DNA from: Streptomyces sp. NBC_01445
GTDB lineage: Bacteria > Actinomycetota > Actinomycetes > Streptomycetales > Streptomycetaceae
DNA: 64,000 nt
Assembly (NCBI RefSeq): GCF_035918235.1
Contig: NZ_CP109485.1
Span: 6,797,001 to 6,861,000 of the forward strand
Reading direction: 5' to 3'
A program made the position numbers and the translations under genes. Position 1 is the stretch's first letter, and every line of letters begins with the position of its first letter. The notes under the pieces are model-generated. The model did not search any database, was not told the DNA's origin, and saw only the letters and a program-made list of their open reading frames with translations. Positions 25,351 through 33,035 of the stretch are shown piece after piece.

Positions 25351-26498
25351 GGCGCGGGGCTCCTCACCGCCTCGGCGGCCACGGCTCTGAACTGCCGCAC
25401 CGTGTGAGCCCAGCGGAAGGTCGCGGCGCGTTCCTCGGCGGCCTTGCCCATCAGTCTCCGCCGCTGTCCCGACAGGGCCAGCGCGCACCAGGCCGCCGCG
25501 AACGACGACTCGCCGCGCGCGAGGAGACCCGTGACGCCGTCCTCCACAGAGTCGCGCAGGCCCGGCACGTCGAAGCCGATCGCCGGGGTCCCGCGCGCGG
25601 CGGCCTCCGTGACGACCAGGCCCCAGCCCTCCACGGCGGAGGGGTGCAGCAGCAGCCATGCCTCGCACAGCAGCCGGTTCTTCTCGGCCTCGGAGACATG
25701 GCCCCTGAACTCGACGCCGGGGCCCGCGAGTTGTTCGAGCCGTTCTCGCTCGGGCCCGTCGCCGACGATCAGGAGCCGGCCGCCGGTGACCGGCCGCACC
25801 CGCTCCCACAGCCGCAGCAGCAGATCGATCCGCTTGTACTCGACGAGCCGGCCCATCGCGAGGAAGAGCGGCTCACGGGAGCGGTCCGCGCGCGGGCCCG
25901 GCTCCTCGACACCGTTGTGGACGACACGGATGCGTTCGCGTTCGACGCCGAGCGCCCGCAGCGCGGCCGCCGTCGACGGCGAGACGGCCACCAGCAGACC
26001 GCGCCGCTCGGCGCCGGACAGCGCCCAGTGCTCCAGCCGTCGCCCGAGCCGCGCGGCCGGCGCGAGCGGCCCGCCGAAGCGCATGCGCCACAGATCGGTG
26101 TGGACGTGGTTGACCAGGCGCAGCGTCGGGCCGCGGTGCCACAGCGGTGCCAGGTACGGCATGCCGTTGCACACCTCCACGAGCAGGTCGCAGTCGCCGA
26201 CCTGGCGGGCGAAGGCGGAGCGCGCCCGCAGATAGTGGCCGAGGTCGCCGCCCGCCGACACGACGCGGTAGTCGCGGAACGCGGCGGGTCCGCCGCACAG
26301 GAGCGTCACCTCGTGCCCCAGGCGGGTGAGCCCGTCGGCCAGCCGGTCGACGAGGAGTTCGGAGCCGCCCGCGGCCGGATTGCCGAGGTCGCGGCGGGCG
26401 AGGAAGGCGATCCGGCGCGGCGGTGGGGGAAGCGCCGGGTGGGGACGCGCGTCGCCCGGGTGGGGCGTGCGCAGGGGGGTGGGCACGTGCTGGGGCAT
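25347..26498 (-). CDS. Glycosyltransferase family 4
   Basis: The 383-residue enzyme has the GT-B fold: an N-terminal AGGSELLVDRLA acceptor motif and the C-terminal donor motif with E-x7-E (EGWGLVVTE) preceded by LLHPSAV. GT4 enzymes are retaining and use nucleotide sugars; specificity cannot be read. It is cytosolic, with a Pro-rich N-terminal 28 residues that may be non-essential. The ATG at 26498 has GGAG about 7 bases upstream. It is the first gene of the glycan operon, so the promoter should lie in 26499-26776. Confidence 0.9.
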   Translation of the reverse strand: MPQHVPTPLRTPHPGDARPHPALPPPPRRIAFLARRDLGNPAAGGSELLVDRLADGLTRLGHEVTLLCGGPAAFRDYRVVSAGGDLGHYLRARSAFARQVGDCDLLVEVCNGMPYLAPLWHRGPTLRLVNHVHTDLWRMRFGGPLAPAARLGRRLEHWALSGAERRGLLVAVSPSTAAALRALGVERERIRVVHNGVEEPGPRADRSREPLFLAMGRLVEYKRIDLLLRLWERVRPVTGGRLLIVGDGPERERLEQLAGPGVEFRGHVSEAEKNRLLCEAWLLLHPSAVEGWGLVVTEAAARGTPAIGFDVPGLRDSVEDGVTGLLARGESSFAAAWCALALSGQRRRLMGKAAEERAATFRWAHTVRQFRAVAAEAVRSPAP

Positions 26499-26776
26499 GG
26501 GTGCTCCAACTCGTCTCGGGGTGCGGAACTGTGTGGGGGGACTTGCGTGGGGCGTTTCAGGAATGCCTTACGGATGCCGTTGGGGATGCCTTTACGGGGC
26601 TGGCTCAGGCTGCGGAACGGGGTGCCGGGGCGGCGGTTACGGAGGAGCTGTGCCGGGGCTGTGCGGGGGCGGTGCCTGAACTGTGCGGGGGTGGGGTGGG
26701 ACAGTTTTCGCCGAGCTGTTCGATGCGGCTACTCACCGAGGTGACAAATTCTCAGCTTTCCGGAGCTGACGTCTCA
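26499..26776. repeat. G-rich repetitive intergenic region
   Basis: Three imperfect copies of GGATGCCTTTACGGGG-like sequence occur at about 26560-26600. Repeated CTGTGCGGGG units follow at about 26650-26700, giving runs of three to five G on the plus strand that could form quadruplexes. It is downstream of the DUF3068 stop and upstream of the GT4 start, so it should carry the glycan-operon promoter. I see no clear -10/-35 pair or gene. Confidence 0.45.
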
Positions 26777-27787
26777 TCACATCGTGGAGGGTTCCAGCAC
26801 TGTTGGGGACGAATCGGGATTCGACGGCCCCCTCCCGCCCGTACCGCCCCGCCCGCCCCTGCCTCGTACGACGAACACGGCACCCAGTGCCGCGAGCGCC
26901 AGGCCGGCCGCACCCGCCGTGAGCGGGAGCGTTGTGCCGAGGAGGTGGAGCCGGCCGCTGTCGTCGTCGGCGAGAGCGACCTGCCGGCGCTGCGTGCCCG
27001 GGGTGAACGCGATGCGCTCGCTGTCCAGAAGCACCACCGCGTCCTTCGCCGAACCGGGGGCGCGCAGCGTCTTGCGCGGGCCGATCGCCGCGTAGACGAT
27101 CCGGCCCGTCTTCTTGTCCACGACCAGCTCGATGCCGTGGTTCGCGTACCACTCCTCGGCCAGGACCTGATTCCGCTTCGGCTGTCCCACGATCGTCCCG
27201 GGCACCAGGCGCGACCCGGTCCTCGTGGCGGGGACGGTGCCGGTGAAGCGGTAGCCCTCGTAGCCCTGGACCCTCTTCGTGCCCCGGTAGGAGAGCGTGA
27301 CCGTCGCGCCGAGCGTGTTGTCCCACCAGCGGTAGGCGCGCCTCTGCACGTCGAAGGGGAACTTGAGGTAGGCCTCGCCCTCGAAGGACGGCTGTTCGCC
27401 GCAGCAGTGCACGGGTGCGTTGGTCCTGCGGTCGGTGACCCAGCGCTCCAGGGTCCACTGGAGCGCGTCGTGCGGGTCGGCCGCGGGCAGCGACGCGTCG
27501 GTGTCGACGGACGTGGACACGTCCCACACCGCCCGGCCGCTCTTCTCGGACGCGGCCACATCGCCGCGCACCTGGCGCGTGACGGTGATCCTCTTGCCGC
27601 GCACGGTCTTCACCGCGCCGGTGTCGAAATAGCTTCCGGTTCCGGTGAACACGGTCGTCGTGTCGACGTCGACGGGGGTGCGTTCGGCGCGCGGCTCGAC
27701 GTACCACGCGAACAGCGGGGCCAGGGCGAGCAGGAACGCGCCGAGACCCAGTGTGAGCAGGGAGAAAGGTGAAGCTGTACGACGCAT
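26777..27787 (-). CDS. DUF3068 (PorA-like) membrane-anchored protein
   Basis: The 336-residue protein has an N-terminal signal-anchor helix (about residues 9-30), a ~270-residue extracytoplasmic beta-rich domain with an HCCGEQP segment, and a C-terminal helix near 305-325, then a short Gly/Arg-rich tail. This two-anchor layout fits DUF3068, a family of actinobacterial envelope proteins of unknown function. The start ATG 27787 follows AGGAG at 7 bases, and longer in-frame starts are not preceded by one. It lies next to the glycan operon and is divergent from DUF2613, which suggests an envelope role. Confidence 0.85.
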   Translation of the reverse strand: MRRTASPFSLLTLGLGAFLLALAPLFAWYVEPRAERTPVDVDTTTVFTGTGSYFDTGAVKTVRGKRITVTRQVRGDVAASEKSGRAVWDVSTSVDTDASLPAADPHDALQWTLERWVTDRRTNAPVHCCGEQPSFEGEAYLKFPFDVQRRAYRWWDNTLGATVTLSYRGTKRVQGYEGYRFTGTVPATRTGSRLVPGTIVGQPKRNQVLAEEWYANHGIELVVDKKTGRIVYAAIGPRKTLRAPGSAKDAVVLLDSERIAFTPGTQRRQVALADDDSGRLHLLGTTLPLTAGAAGLALAALGAVFVVRGRGGRGGTGGRGPSNPDSSPTVLEPSTM

Positions 27788-27864
27788 CCGGCACTCCTGG
27801 GGTGGGGGAGGGAGGTCTGGTGCGGGCGCAACGCGGCTTTGGGCCGGGAACCGTAGGCGCACCC

Positions 27865-27879
27865 TTGACGGAGTGTCAA
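27865..27879 (+). promoter_or_regulatory. TTGAC-N5-GTCAA dyad in the DUF3068/DUF2613 gap
   Basis: TTGAC (27865-27869) and GTCAA (27875-27879) form a short dyad in the AT-richer middle of the divergent gap. TTGACG could serve as a -35 for the DUF2613 gene, although the matching -10 is weak. It may be an operator or promoter; support is limited to the sequence itself. Confidence 0.3.
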
Positions 27880-27975
27880 TGCATTGCAGACACTGGGCAC
27901 TTGCCGGAACGGGGCCCGGCAGGGGACTACGCAACGGGTGGGGATTCGACCTCCGAACGAGAGGCTGACCCTGCG

Positions 27976-28128
27976 ATGAACCGACTGCTCGCCGCCGCCC
28001 TGACCGTCGCGGCAGGCGCCGTGCTCGCCCTCGGCGCCTCCCTGGGCGTCATGGCCCTTCTGAACGCCACCCCGGACCAGCCGAACGTGCCGCTCGTGAC
28101 GTACGAGACAGCCGGCCGGGAGCGTTGA
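27976..28128 (+). CDS. DUF2613-type small membrane protein
   Basis: The 50-residue protein is one N-terminal hydrophobic helix (about residues 4-30) followed by a short polar tail ending VPLVTYETAGRER, the pattern of DUF2613. In mycobacteria a DUF2613 protein is encoded beside aftD, and here the AftD-like gene lies 3.4 kb away, so a link to arabinan transfer is plausible. ATG 27976 is the only reasonable start. The PucR gene begins two bases after its stop and is probably cotranscribed. Confidence 0.75.
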   Translation: MNRLLAAALTVAAGAVLALGASLGVMALLNATPDQPNVPLVTYETAGRER

Positions 28129-28130
28129 GG

Positions 28131-29423
28131 GTGCCCCCCGTTCCGTCCGTCGGCCCCGCGACCCACAGCGCCGTGCGGCCCGAGCGATCGGCCTGGCGCG
28201 ATGTGCCCCGGCTCCAGGTGAAACGGTTCGCCGGGCTCGCCATGGCCGAGGCGCCCGCCCTCGCGGAGGACATCCTGCGGGAGATCCGCCGCGAATACCC
28301 CCACTTACCCCTCGTGCTCGACGAGTCCGGCGAGCCCATGGCGCTCGTCGGCATCCGCAGAGCCATCGAGGGCTTCGTGCAGCTCCAGCTCGCCGACGCG
28401 GAGGACCGGCCGCGCTCCCACCCGGCCGTCTTCCAGGAGTTCGGCCGCGGCCAGAGCCTGCACGGCCGCAGCCTCGACTCCCTCCAGGCCATGTACCGGC
28501 TCGGCGTCCGCCTGGCCTGGCGCCGCCTCGCCGAACTCGGCCAGCGGGCCCTCATCCCGCCGCCCGCCATGTACGAACTCGCCGAGTCGGGATTCGAGTA
28601 CCTCGACGGACTCGTCGACCAGTCCGTACGCGGCTACGCCGAGGCCGCCGCCCGGCAGGCCGGCGAACGCCTGCGCCTCCAGCGCAAACTCATCGACCTG
28701 CTCCTCACCGAGCAGACCGAACACCTCGACCACAGAGAACGCGGCGCCGCCGCCCCGCCCGACCCCGCGCGGGCCCTTGCCGAACGGGCCTCCCGGATCG
28801 GCTGGCCCCTGCCCGGCCGGGTCTCCGTGGGAGTGCTCCTGCGCCCCGCGCGCGAGGCGGTCGCGCCCGCCGTCGGCCAGGGCGTGCTCCTCGACATGGA
28901 GACCGAGCAGCCCCGCATGGTCGTGCCCGACCCCGACGCGGCGGGCCGCCCCGAACTCCTGCGCCGCGCCATGGCCGGCTGGTCGGGCGCGATCGGCCCG
29001 CCGGTGCCGCTGTCGGACGCGGCGAAGTCCCTGCGCTGGGCCGAGGCAGCTGTCCGGCTCGTGGAGCGCGGGCTGCTCCCGGCGGGCGAGGTGCTGCACT
29101 GCACCGAACACACCCAGGCCCTCGTGCTCCTCCAGCCCGAGGAACTCATCGACGACCTGTCGCGCCGCGCGCTCGCGCCCCTCGCCCACTGCGGCCCCAC
29201 CCATGCCCGCCGCATGGCCGACACCCTCCTCGCCTGGCTGGAGACACGCGGCGGCGCACCCGAGGTGGCCGCCCGCCTCGGCGTCCACCCGCAGACCGTC
29301 CGCTACCGGCTGCGCCAGATCCGCGAGCTGTGGGGCGACGAGATCGACGACCCGGACCGCCGTTTCGAGCTGGAACTGGTGTTGCGCGCACGGCGGTTGA
29401 GGGATCTGCCCGGCGGACCGTGA
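28131..29423 (+). CDS. PucR/CdaR-type helix-turn-helix regulator
   Basis: This 430-residue protein has a RsbRD-like helical N-terminal sensor (about 40-190), a linker, a GGDEF-like degenerate middle region, and at residues ~365-425 a PucR C-terminal HTH with EVAARLGVHPQTVRYRLRQI. Such proteins regulate catabolic or secondary pathways; target genes are not evident here. The GTG at 28131 sits 8-10 bases after GGGAGCG; an alternative TTG at 28125 would overlap the DUF2613 stop. Placement next to DUF2613 may reflect cotranscription only. It is not the fatty-acid regulator of the fab genes at the right end, which in S. coelicolor lies directly upstream of fabD. Confidence 0.85.
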   Translation: MPPVPSVGPATHSAVRPERSAWRDVPRLQVKRFAGLAMAEAPALAEDILREIRREYPHLPLVLDESGEPMALVGIRRAIEGFVQLQLADAEDRPRSHPAVFQEFGRGQSLHGRSLDSLQAMYRLGVRLAWRRLAELGQRALIPPPAMYELAESGFEYLDGLVDQSVRGYAEAAARQAGERLRLQRKLIDLLLTEQTEHLDHRERGAAAPPDPARALAERASRIGWPLPGRVSVGVLLRPAREAVAPAVGQGVLLDMETEQPRMVVPDPDAAGRPELLRRAMAGWSGAIGPPVPLSDAAKSLRWAEAAVRLVERGLLPAGEVLHCTEHTQALVLLQPEELIDDLSRRALAPLAHCGPTHARRMADTLLAWLETRGGAPEVAARLGVHPQTVRYRLRQIRELWGDEIDDPDRRFELELVLRARRLRDLPGGP

Positions 29424-29479
29424 CCGGTCCGGCAGCCCCTCGGCTGCCGGCGGGCCTGCCGCACCCCGCGGTCGATCGC

Positions 29480-29700
29480 CCATGGGTCCGACCCCGGGCC
29501 CAGGTGCCCGAGCTTGTCGGGGTTGATCACCAAGTGGATCATCTGGATCTGCGCGTCGAGCACGCGATCACGTCGATCACGCGAGCGCGTCGAGCACGTC
29601 GAGCACGTCGAGCGTGACGGTGTTGAGGACCCTGCCGCCCCGGTCGCGCGGGATCGCGCCCGGCTGACGTTCATCTCATGCGGCTCGGACGTCACGTCGA
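29480..29700 (-). pseudogene. Decayed C-terminal fragment of an ECF41 (SigJ-like) sigma factor
   Basis: Read leftward, three frames hold consecutive pieces of the ECF41 C-terminal domain: an MN segment near 29675, QPGAIPRDRGGRVLNTVTLD at about 29605-29666, and IHLVINPDKLGHLGPGSD at about 29490-29545. In intact sigma factors the pieces join as NGQPGAI...LDVLDG...IQxIxxVxNPDKLxHLGP. A one-base loss after the MN piece, a 9-bp repeat expansion in the middle and a stop codon separate them. No helix-turn-helix or sigma core remains. Family recognition rests on the NPDKLxHLGP motif. It is a relic, and the region around it has no other gene. Confidence 0.7.
29588..29614. repeat. 9-bp tandem repeat (three copies)
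   Basis: CGTCGAGCA repeats at 29588, 29597 and (with a final G) 29606; a further copy is at 29554. On the minus strand each unit encodes V-L-D, so this is a slippage expansion of the LDVLD codons of the sigma-factor relic. Confidence 0.75.
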
Positions 29701-29844
29701 TCAGGAACATCACGGAGAAAACAGCACATCAGGCCCTCGCGGCTGTGACACGCGTACGGGGCATGTGAGCGCCGTCACAAGGCTGCGAACCGGCGAGTGG
29801 GGCGCCCCCGGACCCATTGCCCCCTCAACGCGGCTGTGAGTAGC

Positions 29845-29887
29845 CTATGTTCGCGATACCGACCGACTGTTGAAATTTCGAACATAG
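29845..29887. promoter_or_regulatory. Operator region of the IclR gene (9-bp inverted repeat plus regulon motif)
   Basis: CTATGTTCG (29845-29853) and CGAACATAG (29879-29887) are perfect inverted copies 25 bp apart. The right arm is part of TGTTGAAATTTCGAAC (29868-29883), which matches the palindrome at 31650, 46717 and 48989, best in its ATTTCGAAC half. It ends 15 bp before the GTG at 29902, a position suited to autoregulation. Confidence 0.65.
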
Positions 29888-29901
29888 AGAGGGGGCCGGC
29901 C

Positions 29902-30678
29902 GTGGGGCGTCTCGTACCCGCCGTGACCCGGGCTCTCGACATACTCGAGCTGTTCCTGGACGGGGACGGCACCCTGTCCGCCCCGGACATCGTCCGCAAG
30001 CTCCAGCTGCCGCGCACCACCGTGCACGAGCTGGTCACGACGCTGACCGCCCGCTCCTACCTCGTGACCGTCCCGGGCGAGCCCGGCCGCTACCGCCTGG
30101 GCGTGCGCCCCTACCAGCTCGGCAGCCGGTACGCGGAGCAGCTCGACCTCGCCGCCGAGGGCCAGCAGGTGGCCCGCGAGGTCGCCGAGACCTGCGACGA
30201 GACCGTGCACGTGGCGATCCTCGAGGGCACCGACGTCATCTACATCGCGAAGGTCGACAGTACCCACGCCGTGCGGATGGTCTCCGCCGCGGGGCGCCGG
30301 CTGCCCGCGCACTGCACCTCCGTCGGCAAGATGCTCCTCGCCTCGCTGCCGCAGCCCGAGCTGGCGGTCCGCGTTCCCGACGACGCCGAGCTGATGGCGA
30401 TGACGGAGAACAGCATCACCGACCCGGCCGTCCTGCGCGAGGCCCTCGCCGGTATCCGGGAGCGCGGTGTCGCCGTCGAGAGCCGCGAGTCCAATCCGGA
30501 CGTCAGCTGCGTCGCCGCCCCCGTGCGTGACCGCTCCGGACGGGTCGTCGCCGCTCTCTCGGTGTCGGTGCCGATGATCCGCTGGAGCGAGTCGCGCGAG
30601 GACGAGCTGGCGCAGCTCGCCGTGAAGGGCGCCGCCGACCTGTCGGCGCGGCTCGGGTACCGGGGGGCCGGCCGATGA
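29902..30678 (+). CDS. IclR-family transcriptional regulator
   Basis: The 258-residue protein has an N-terminal winged helix (about 5-70, RALDILELF and LSAPDIVRKLQLPRTTVHELV) and an IclR effector domain (about 85-250) with LPAHCTSVGKMLLA and DVSCVAAPVRD. GTG 29902 follows GAGAGGGGG; upstream in-frame starts lack a site and fall inside the operator. Its stop overlaps the lactonase start (ATGA), so both are cotranscribed. IclR proteins sense aromatic or sugar acids. A shared palindrome upstream of this gene and three carbohydrate transcription units suggests that it is the local regulator of the arabinan/galactan island, with a sugar acid or lactone as ligand. Confidence 0.9.
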   Translation: MGRLVPAVTRALDILELFLDGDGTLSAPDIVRKLQLPRTTVHELVTTLTARSYLVTVPGEPGRYRLGVRPYQLGSRYAEQLDLAAEGQQVAREVAETCDETVHVAILEGTDVIYIAKVDSTHAVRMVSAAGRRLPAHCTSVGKMLLASLPQPELAVRVPDDAELMAMTENSITDPAVLREALAGIRERGVAVESRESNPDVSCVAAPVRDRSGRVVAALSVSVPMIRWSESREDELAQLAVKGAADLSARLGYRGAGR

Positions 30679-31523
30679 GGCCCGAGGTGGCCGTCCGCGC
30701 GGAGGCCACGCTCGGGGAGGGGCCCACCTGGGACGCGGAGGCCGGCCGAATGATCTGGGTCGACATCCTCGGCAGCCGGGTTTACACGTACGAACCCGCG
30801 ACCGGCCGCCGCACGGTCATGGCCACCGAGCAGCACGTGGGCGCCGCCAAACCGCGGGCCGGCGGCGCGGGACTCGTCGTCAACCTCCGTGACGGCATCG
30901 GCCTGTACGGGCCCGGCGGGAAGGACTTCCGCTGGCTGCACCGGGACCCCGTGCCGGGCCGGCGCGGCAACGACGCCGCCGTCGCCCCCGACGGCTCGCT
31001 CTGGGCGGGCAGCATGGCGTACGACGAGACGCCGGGCGGCGGCAACCTCCTGCGGATCGCGCCCGACGGGACCACCACCGAGATCCTCGGCGACGTCACG
31101 GTCAGCAACGGCACCGGCTGGAGCCCCGACGGCACGCTCATGTACTACGTCGACACCCCGACGCGGCGCATCGATGTATTCGATGTGGACGGTCAACAGG
31201 TCGTGCGCCGACGGGAGTTCACGGTCGTCGAGGAAGGGGCGGGCCACCCCGACGGGCTCACCGTCGACGCCGACGGCTGTGTGTGGGTCGCCCTCTGGGA
31301 CGGCTCGGCGCTGCGACGCTACACCCCGTCCGGCGCGCTCGACCGTGTCGTGGAGCTGCCGGTGAAGCGCCCCACTGCCTGCGCTTTCGGCGGCGCGGAC
31401 CTCACCGACCTGTACGTCACGTCGGCACGCGTCGGCCTCGACGCCCCGTCCCCGTACGCCGGTTCACTGCTCGTCCTGCGCGACATGGGCCGCGGTCTGG
31501 CGCAACCCGCGTTCGAGGGCTGA
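30675..31523 (+). CDS. SMP-30/gluconolactonase-family sugar lactonase
   Basis: This 282-residue six-bladed propeller protein keeps the family metal ligands by position: Glu in LGEGPTWD, Asn in VSNGTGWS and Asp in HPDGLTVD. Family members hydrolyse aldono-lactones with a divalent metal. It starts at the ATGA overlap with the IclR gene and ends before a strong terminator, so the pair is a complete unit. Next to arabinose and galactose degradation genes and a zinc sugar dehydrogenase, an L-arabinono- or galactono-lactone is the likely substrate. Confidence 0.88.
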   Translation: MRPEVAVRAEATLGEGPTWDAEAGRMIWVDILGSRVYTYEPATGRRTVMATEQHVGAAKPRAGGAGLVVNLRDGIGLYGPGGKDFRWLHRDPVPGRRGNDAAVAPDGSLWAGSMAYDETPGGGNLLRIAPDGTTTEILGDVTVSNGTGWSPDGTLMYYVDTPTRRIDVFDVDGQQVVRRREFTVVEEGAGHPDGLTVDADGCVWVALWDGSALRRYTPSGALDRVVELPVKRPTACAFGGADLTDLYVTSARVGLDAPSPYAGSLLVLRDMGRGLAQPAFEG

Positions 31524-31542
31524 GCCCGGAGCGAGCGTTTCG

Positions 31543-31582
31543 AAGGTGCGGGACCCCCACGCGGGTGGGGGTCCCGCACCTT
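31543..31582 (+). terminator. Strong intrinsic terminator after the IclR/lactonase pair
   Basis: AAGGTGCGGGACCCCCAC (31543-31560) and GTGGGGGTCCCGCACCTT (31565-31582) form a perfect 18-bp stem with a GCGG loop, followed by TTGTG. It separates the lactonase from the transporter operon. Confidence 0.85.
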
Positions 31583-31649
31583 TGTGTTGCGCAACCCATT
31601 GACGTCGCCGCGTCCCGAACTTACGGTCCCGTTCGAAGTTACGAGCATC

Positions 31650-31665
31650 ATTCGATATATCGAAC
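31650..31665. promoter_or_regulatory. Regulon palindrome upstream of the CUT1 operon
   Basis: ATTCGATATATCGAAC contains the perfect 14-bp palindrome TTCGATATATCGAA (31651-31664). It ends 14 bp before the ATG of the solute-binding gene, where bound repressor would block the start of transcription. A related GTTCGAAG half-site is at 31631. Confidence 0.7.
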
Positions 31666-31679
31666 AGTAAGGGCAGGGA

Positions 31680-33035
31680 ATGGGACGACCTGGCCTGAAC
31701 CGCAGGCAACTCCTGGCCGGAATCGGCGGGTTGACGGTGGCGGGCAGCTTCGGATTTGCCGCGCTGGGCACGGGGGCCGACGCGCTCGCCTCCAGCGCGA
31801 GCACACGCGTGCGCTACTGGAACCTCTTCAGCGGCGGCGACGGCTACAACATGATCGCGATGCTGGACGCGTTCCGTAAGGAGCACCCCGGCATCGACGT
31901 GAAGGACTCGACCCTCCAGTGGGGAAGCCCCTTCTACACCAAGCTCGCCATGGCCGCGGCGGGCAACCGCGCACCGGACCTCGGCGTGATGCACCTCGGC
32001 CGGGTCACCGGGTTCTCGCCCGGCCGCCTCCTGGACCCGTGGGACGTCGGCCTGCTCGCCAAGTACGGCGTGAAGGAAGCCGACTTCAACCCCGCGCTGT
32101 GGAAGCGCGCCGTCATCGACGGCAAGCTCTACGCCCTCCCGCTCGACATCCACGTCCAGCTCTGCTTCTACCGCAAGGACGTCCTGAAGAAGACGGGCCT
32201 GATCGGCGACGACGGCAGGCTCGTCCCGGTCACGTCCACCGACGGGTGGTTCGACATGCTGAAGGAGGCCAAGAAGGCCACCCGGAAGGGGCTTCAGACC
32301 ATCGGCCTGTGGGTCAACGACCAGAACTTCCAGTGGTGGTTCTTCGTCGCCTTCTACACCCAGCTCGGCGGCACCTGGTTCAACGCCGACAACACCGAGG
32401 TCACCTTCGACACCGACAAGGCCACCCAGGTCCTGGAGTTCCTGCGTCAGCACGTCGCCGACGGGTACGCCAACCCGGGCATGGGGTCCGTCGGCGCCGA
32501 ACAGTTCGTCAACGGCACCCCCTTCACCTGGGAGGGCAACTGGTCCGTGCCGGTCTTCTCCGGCGCGAAGCTGGAGTACGGCGCGACCCCGCTGCCGCCC
32601 GTCTTCGGCAAGCAGGCCACCCACGCCGAGTCGCACTCCTTCGTACTGCCGCACCAGGCCGGCCGCGGCGGCGCCACCAACGAGGGCGCGCACCAACTCG
32701 CCGCGTACGTCGTCAAGCACGCCCGGCAGTGGGCGGCCGGCGGCCACATCCCCGCGTACACGCCGACCCTGTCCACGGCCGCGTACAAGAAGCTGAGCCC
32801 GCAGAACGAATACGTCTCCGCGATGGACCACCAGGCGAACGAGCCGAAGGTGTGGTTCGCCGGGTCCACCGGCATCCTCGCCCAGCGCGTCGGCCCGATC
32901 GTCGTCTCCTCGACTCTGGGCTCGGCCAGGCCTCAGGCCGTCGCCCGCCGCATGAAGGGCGCGCTCACCCAGCTCCTGGCCATGAAGAACCCCATGGACG
33001 GCAAGACCGCAGCGCAAGGAGGTGCGGCCGCATGA
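31680..33035 (+). CDS. Extracellular sugar-binding protein of a CUT1 ABC importer
   Basis: The 451-residue protein has a Tat signal (NRRQLLAGIGG with a hydrophobic core to about residue 40) and the family-1 solute-binding fold, with VRYWNLFSGGDGYN at the mature start. There is no lipobox Cys; the only Cys is in the mature domain (LCFYRKD), which is unusual because Gram-positive binding proteins are normally lipoproteins. The operon order with two permeases, arabinanase and arabinofuranosidase indicates arabino-oligosaccharides as ligand. Its stop overlaps the permease start by ATGA. Confidence 0.9.
   Translation: MGRPGLNRRQLLAGIGGLTVAGSFGFAALGTGADALASSASTRVRYWNLFSGGDGYNMIAMLDAFRKEHPGIDVKDSTLQWGSPFYTKLAMAAAGNRAPDLGVMHLGRVTGFSPGRLLDPWDVGLLAKYGVKEADFNPALWKRAVIDGKLYALPLDIHVQLCFYRKDVLKKTGLIGDDGRLVPVTSTDGWFDMLKEAKKATRKGLQTIGLWVNDQNFQWWFFVAFYTQLGGTWFNADNTEVTFDTDKATQVLEFLRQHVADGYANPGMGSVGAEQFVNGTPFTWEGNWSVPVFSGAKLEYGATPLPPVFGKQATHAESHSFVLPHQAGRGGATNEGAHQLAAYVVKHARQWAAGGHIPAYTPTLSTAAYKKLSPQNEYVSAMDHQANEPKVWFAGSTGILAQRVGPIVVSSTLGSARPQAVARRMKGALTQLLAMKNPMDGKTAAQGGAAA

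Noticed and set aside
28131..29423. PucR-type gene considered as FasR, the fatty-acid regulator
   Set aside because: FasR in S. coelicolor is encoded next to fabD; here fabD is at the far right edge and this gene is 35 kb away, beside DUF2613.
29554..29614. CGTCGAGCA repeats considered as a CRISPR-like or regulatory array
   Set aside because: The units are 9 bp, contiguous, and in frame with the sigma-factor relic; no spacers.
31464..33017. 517-codon minus-strand ORF opposite the sugar-binding gene
   Set aside because: Antisense of a clear binding protein; extends across an intrinsic terminator.
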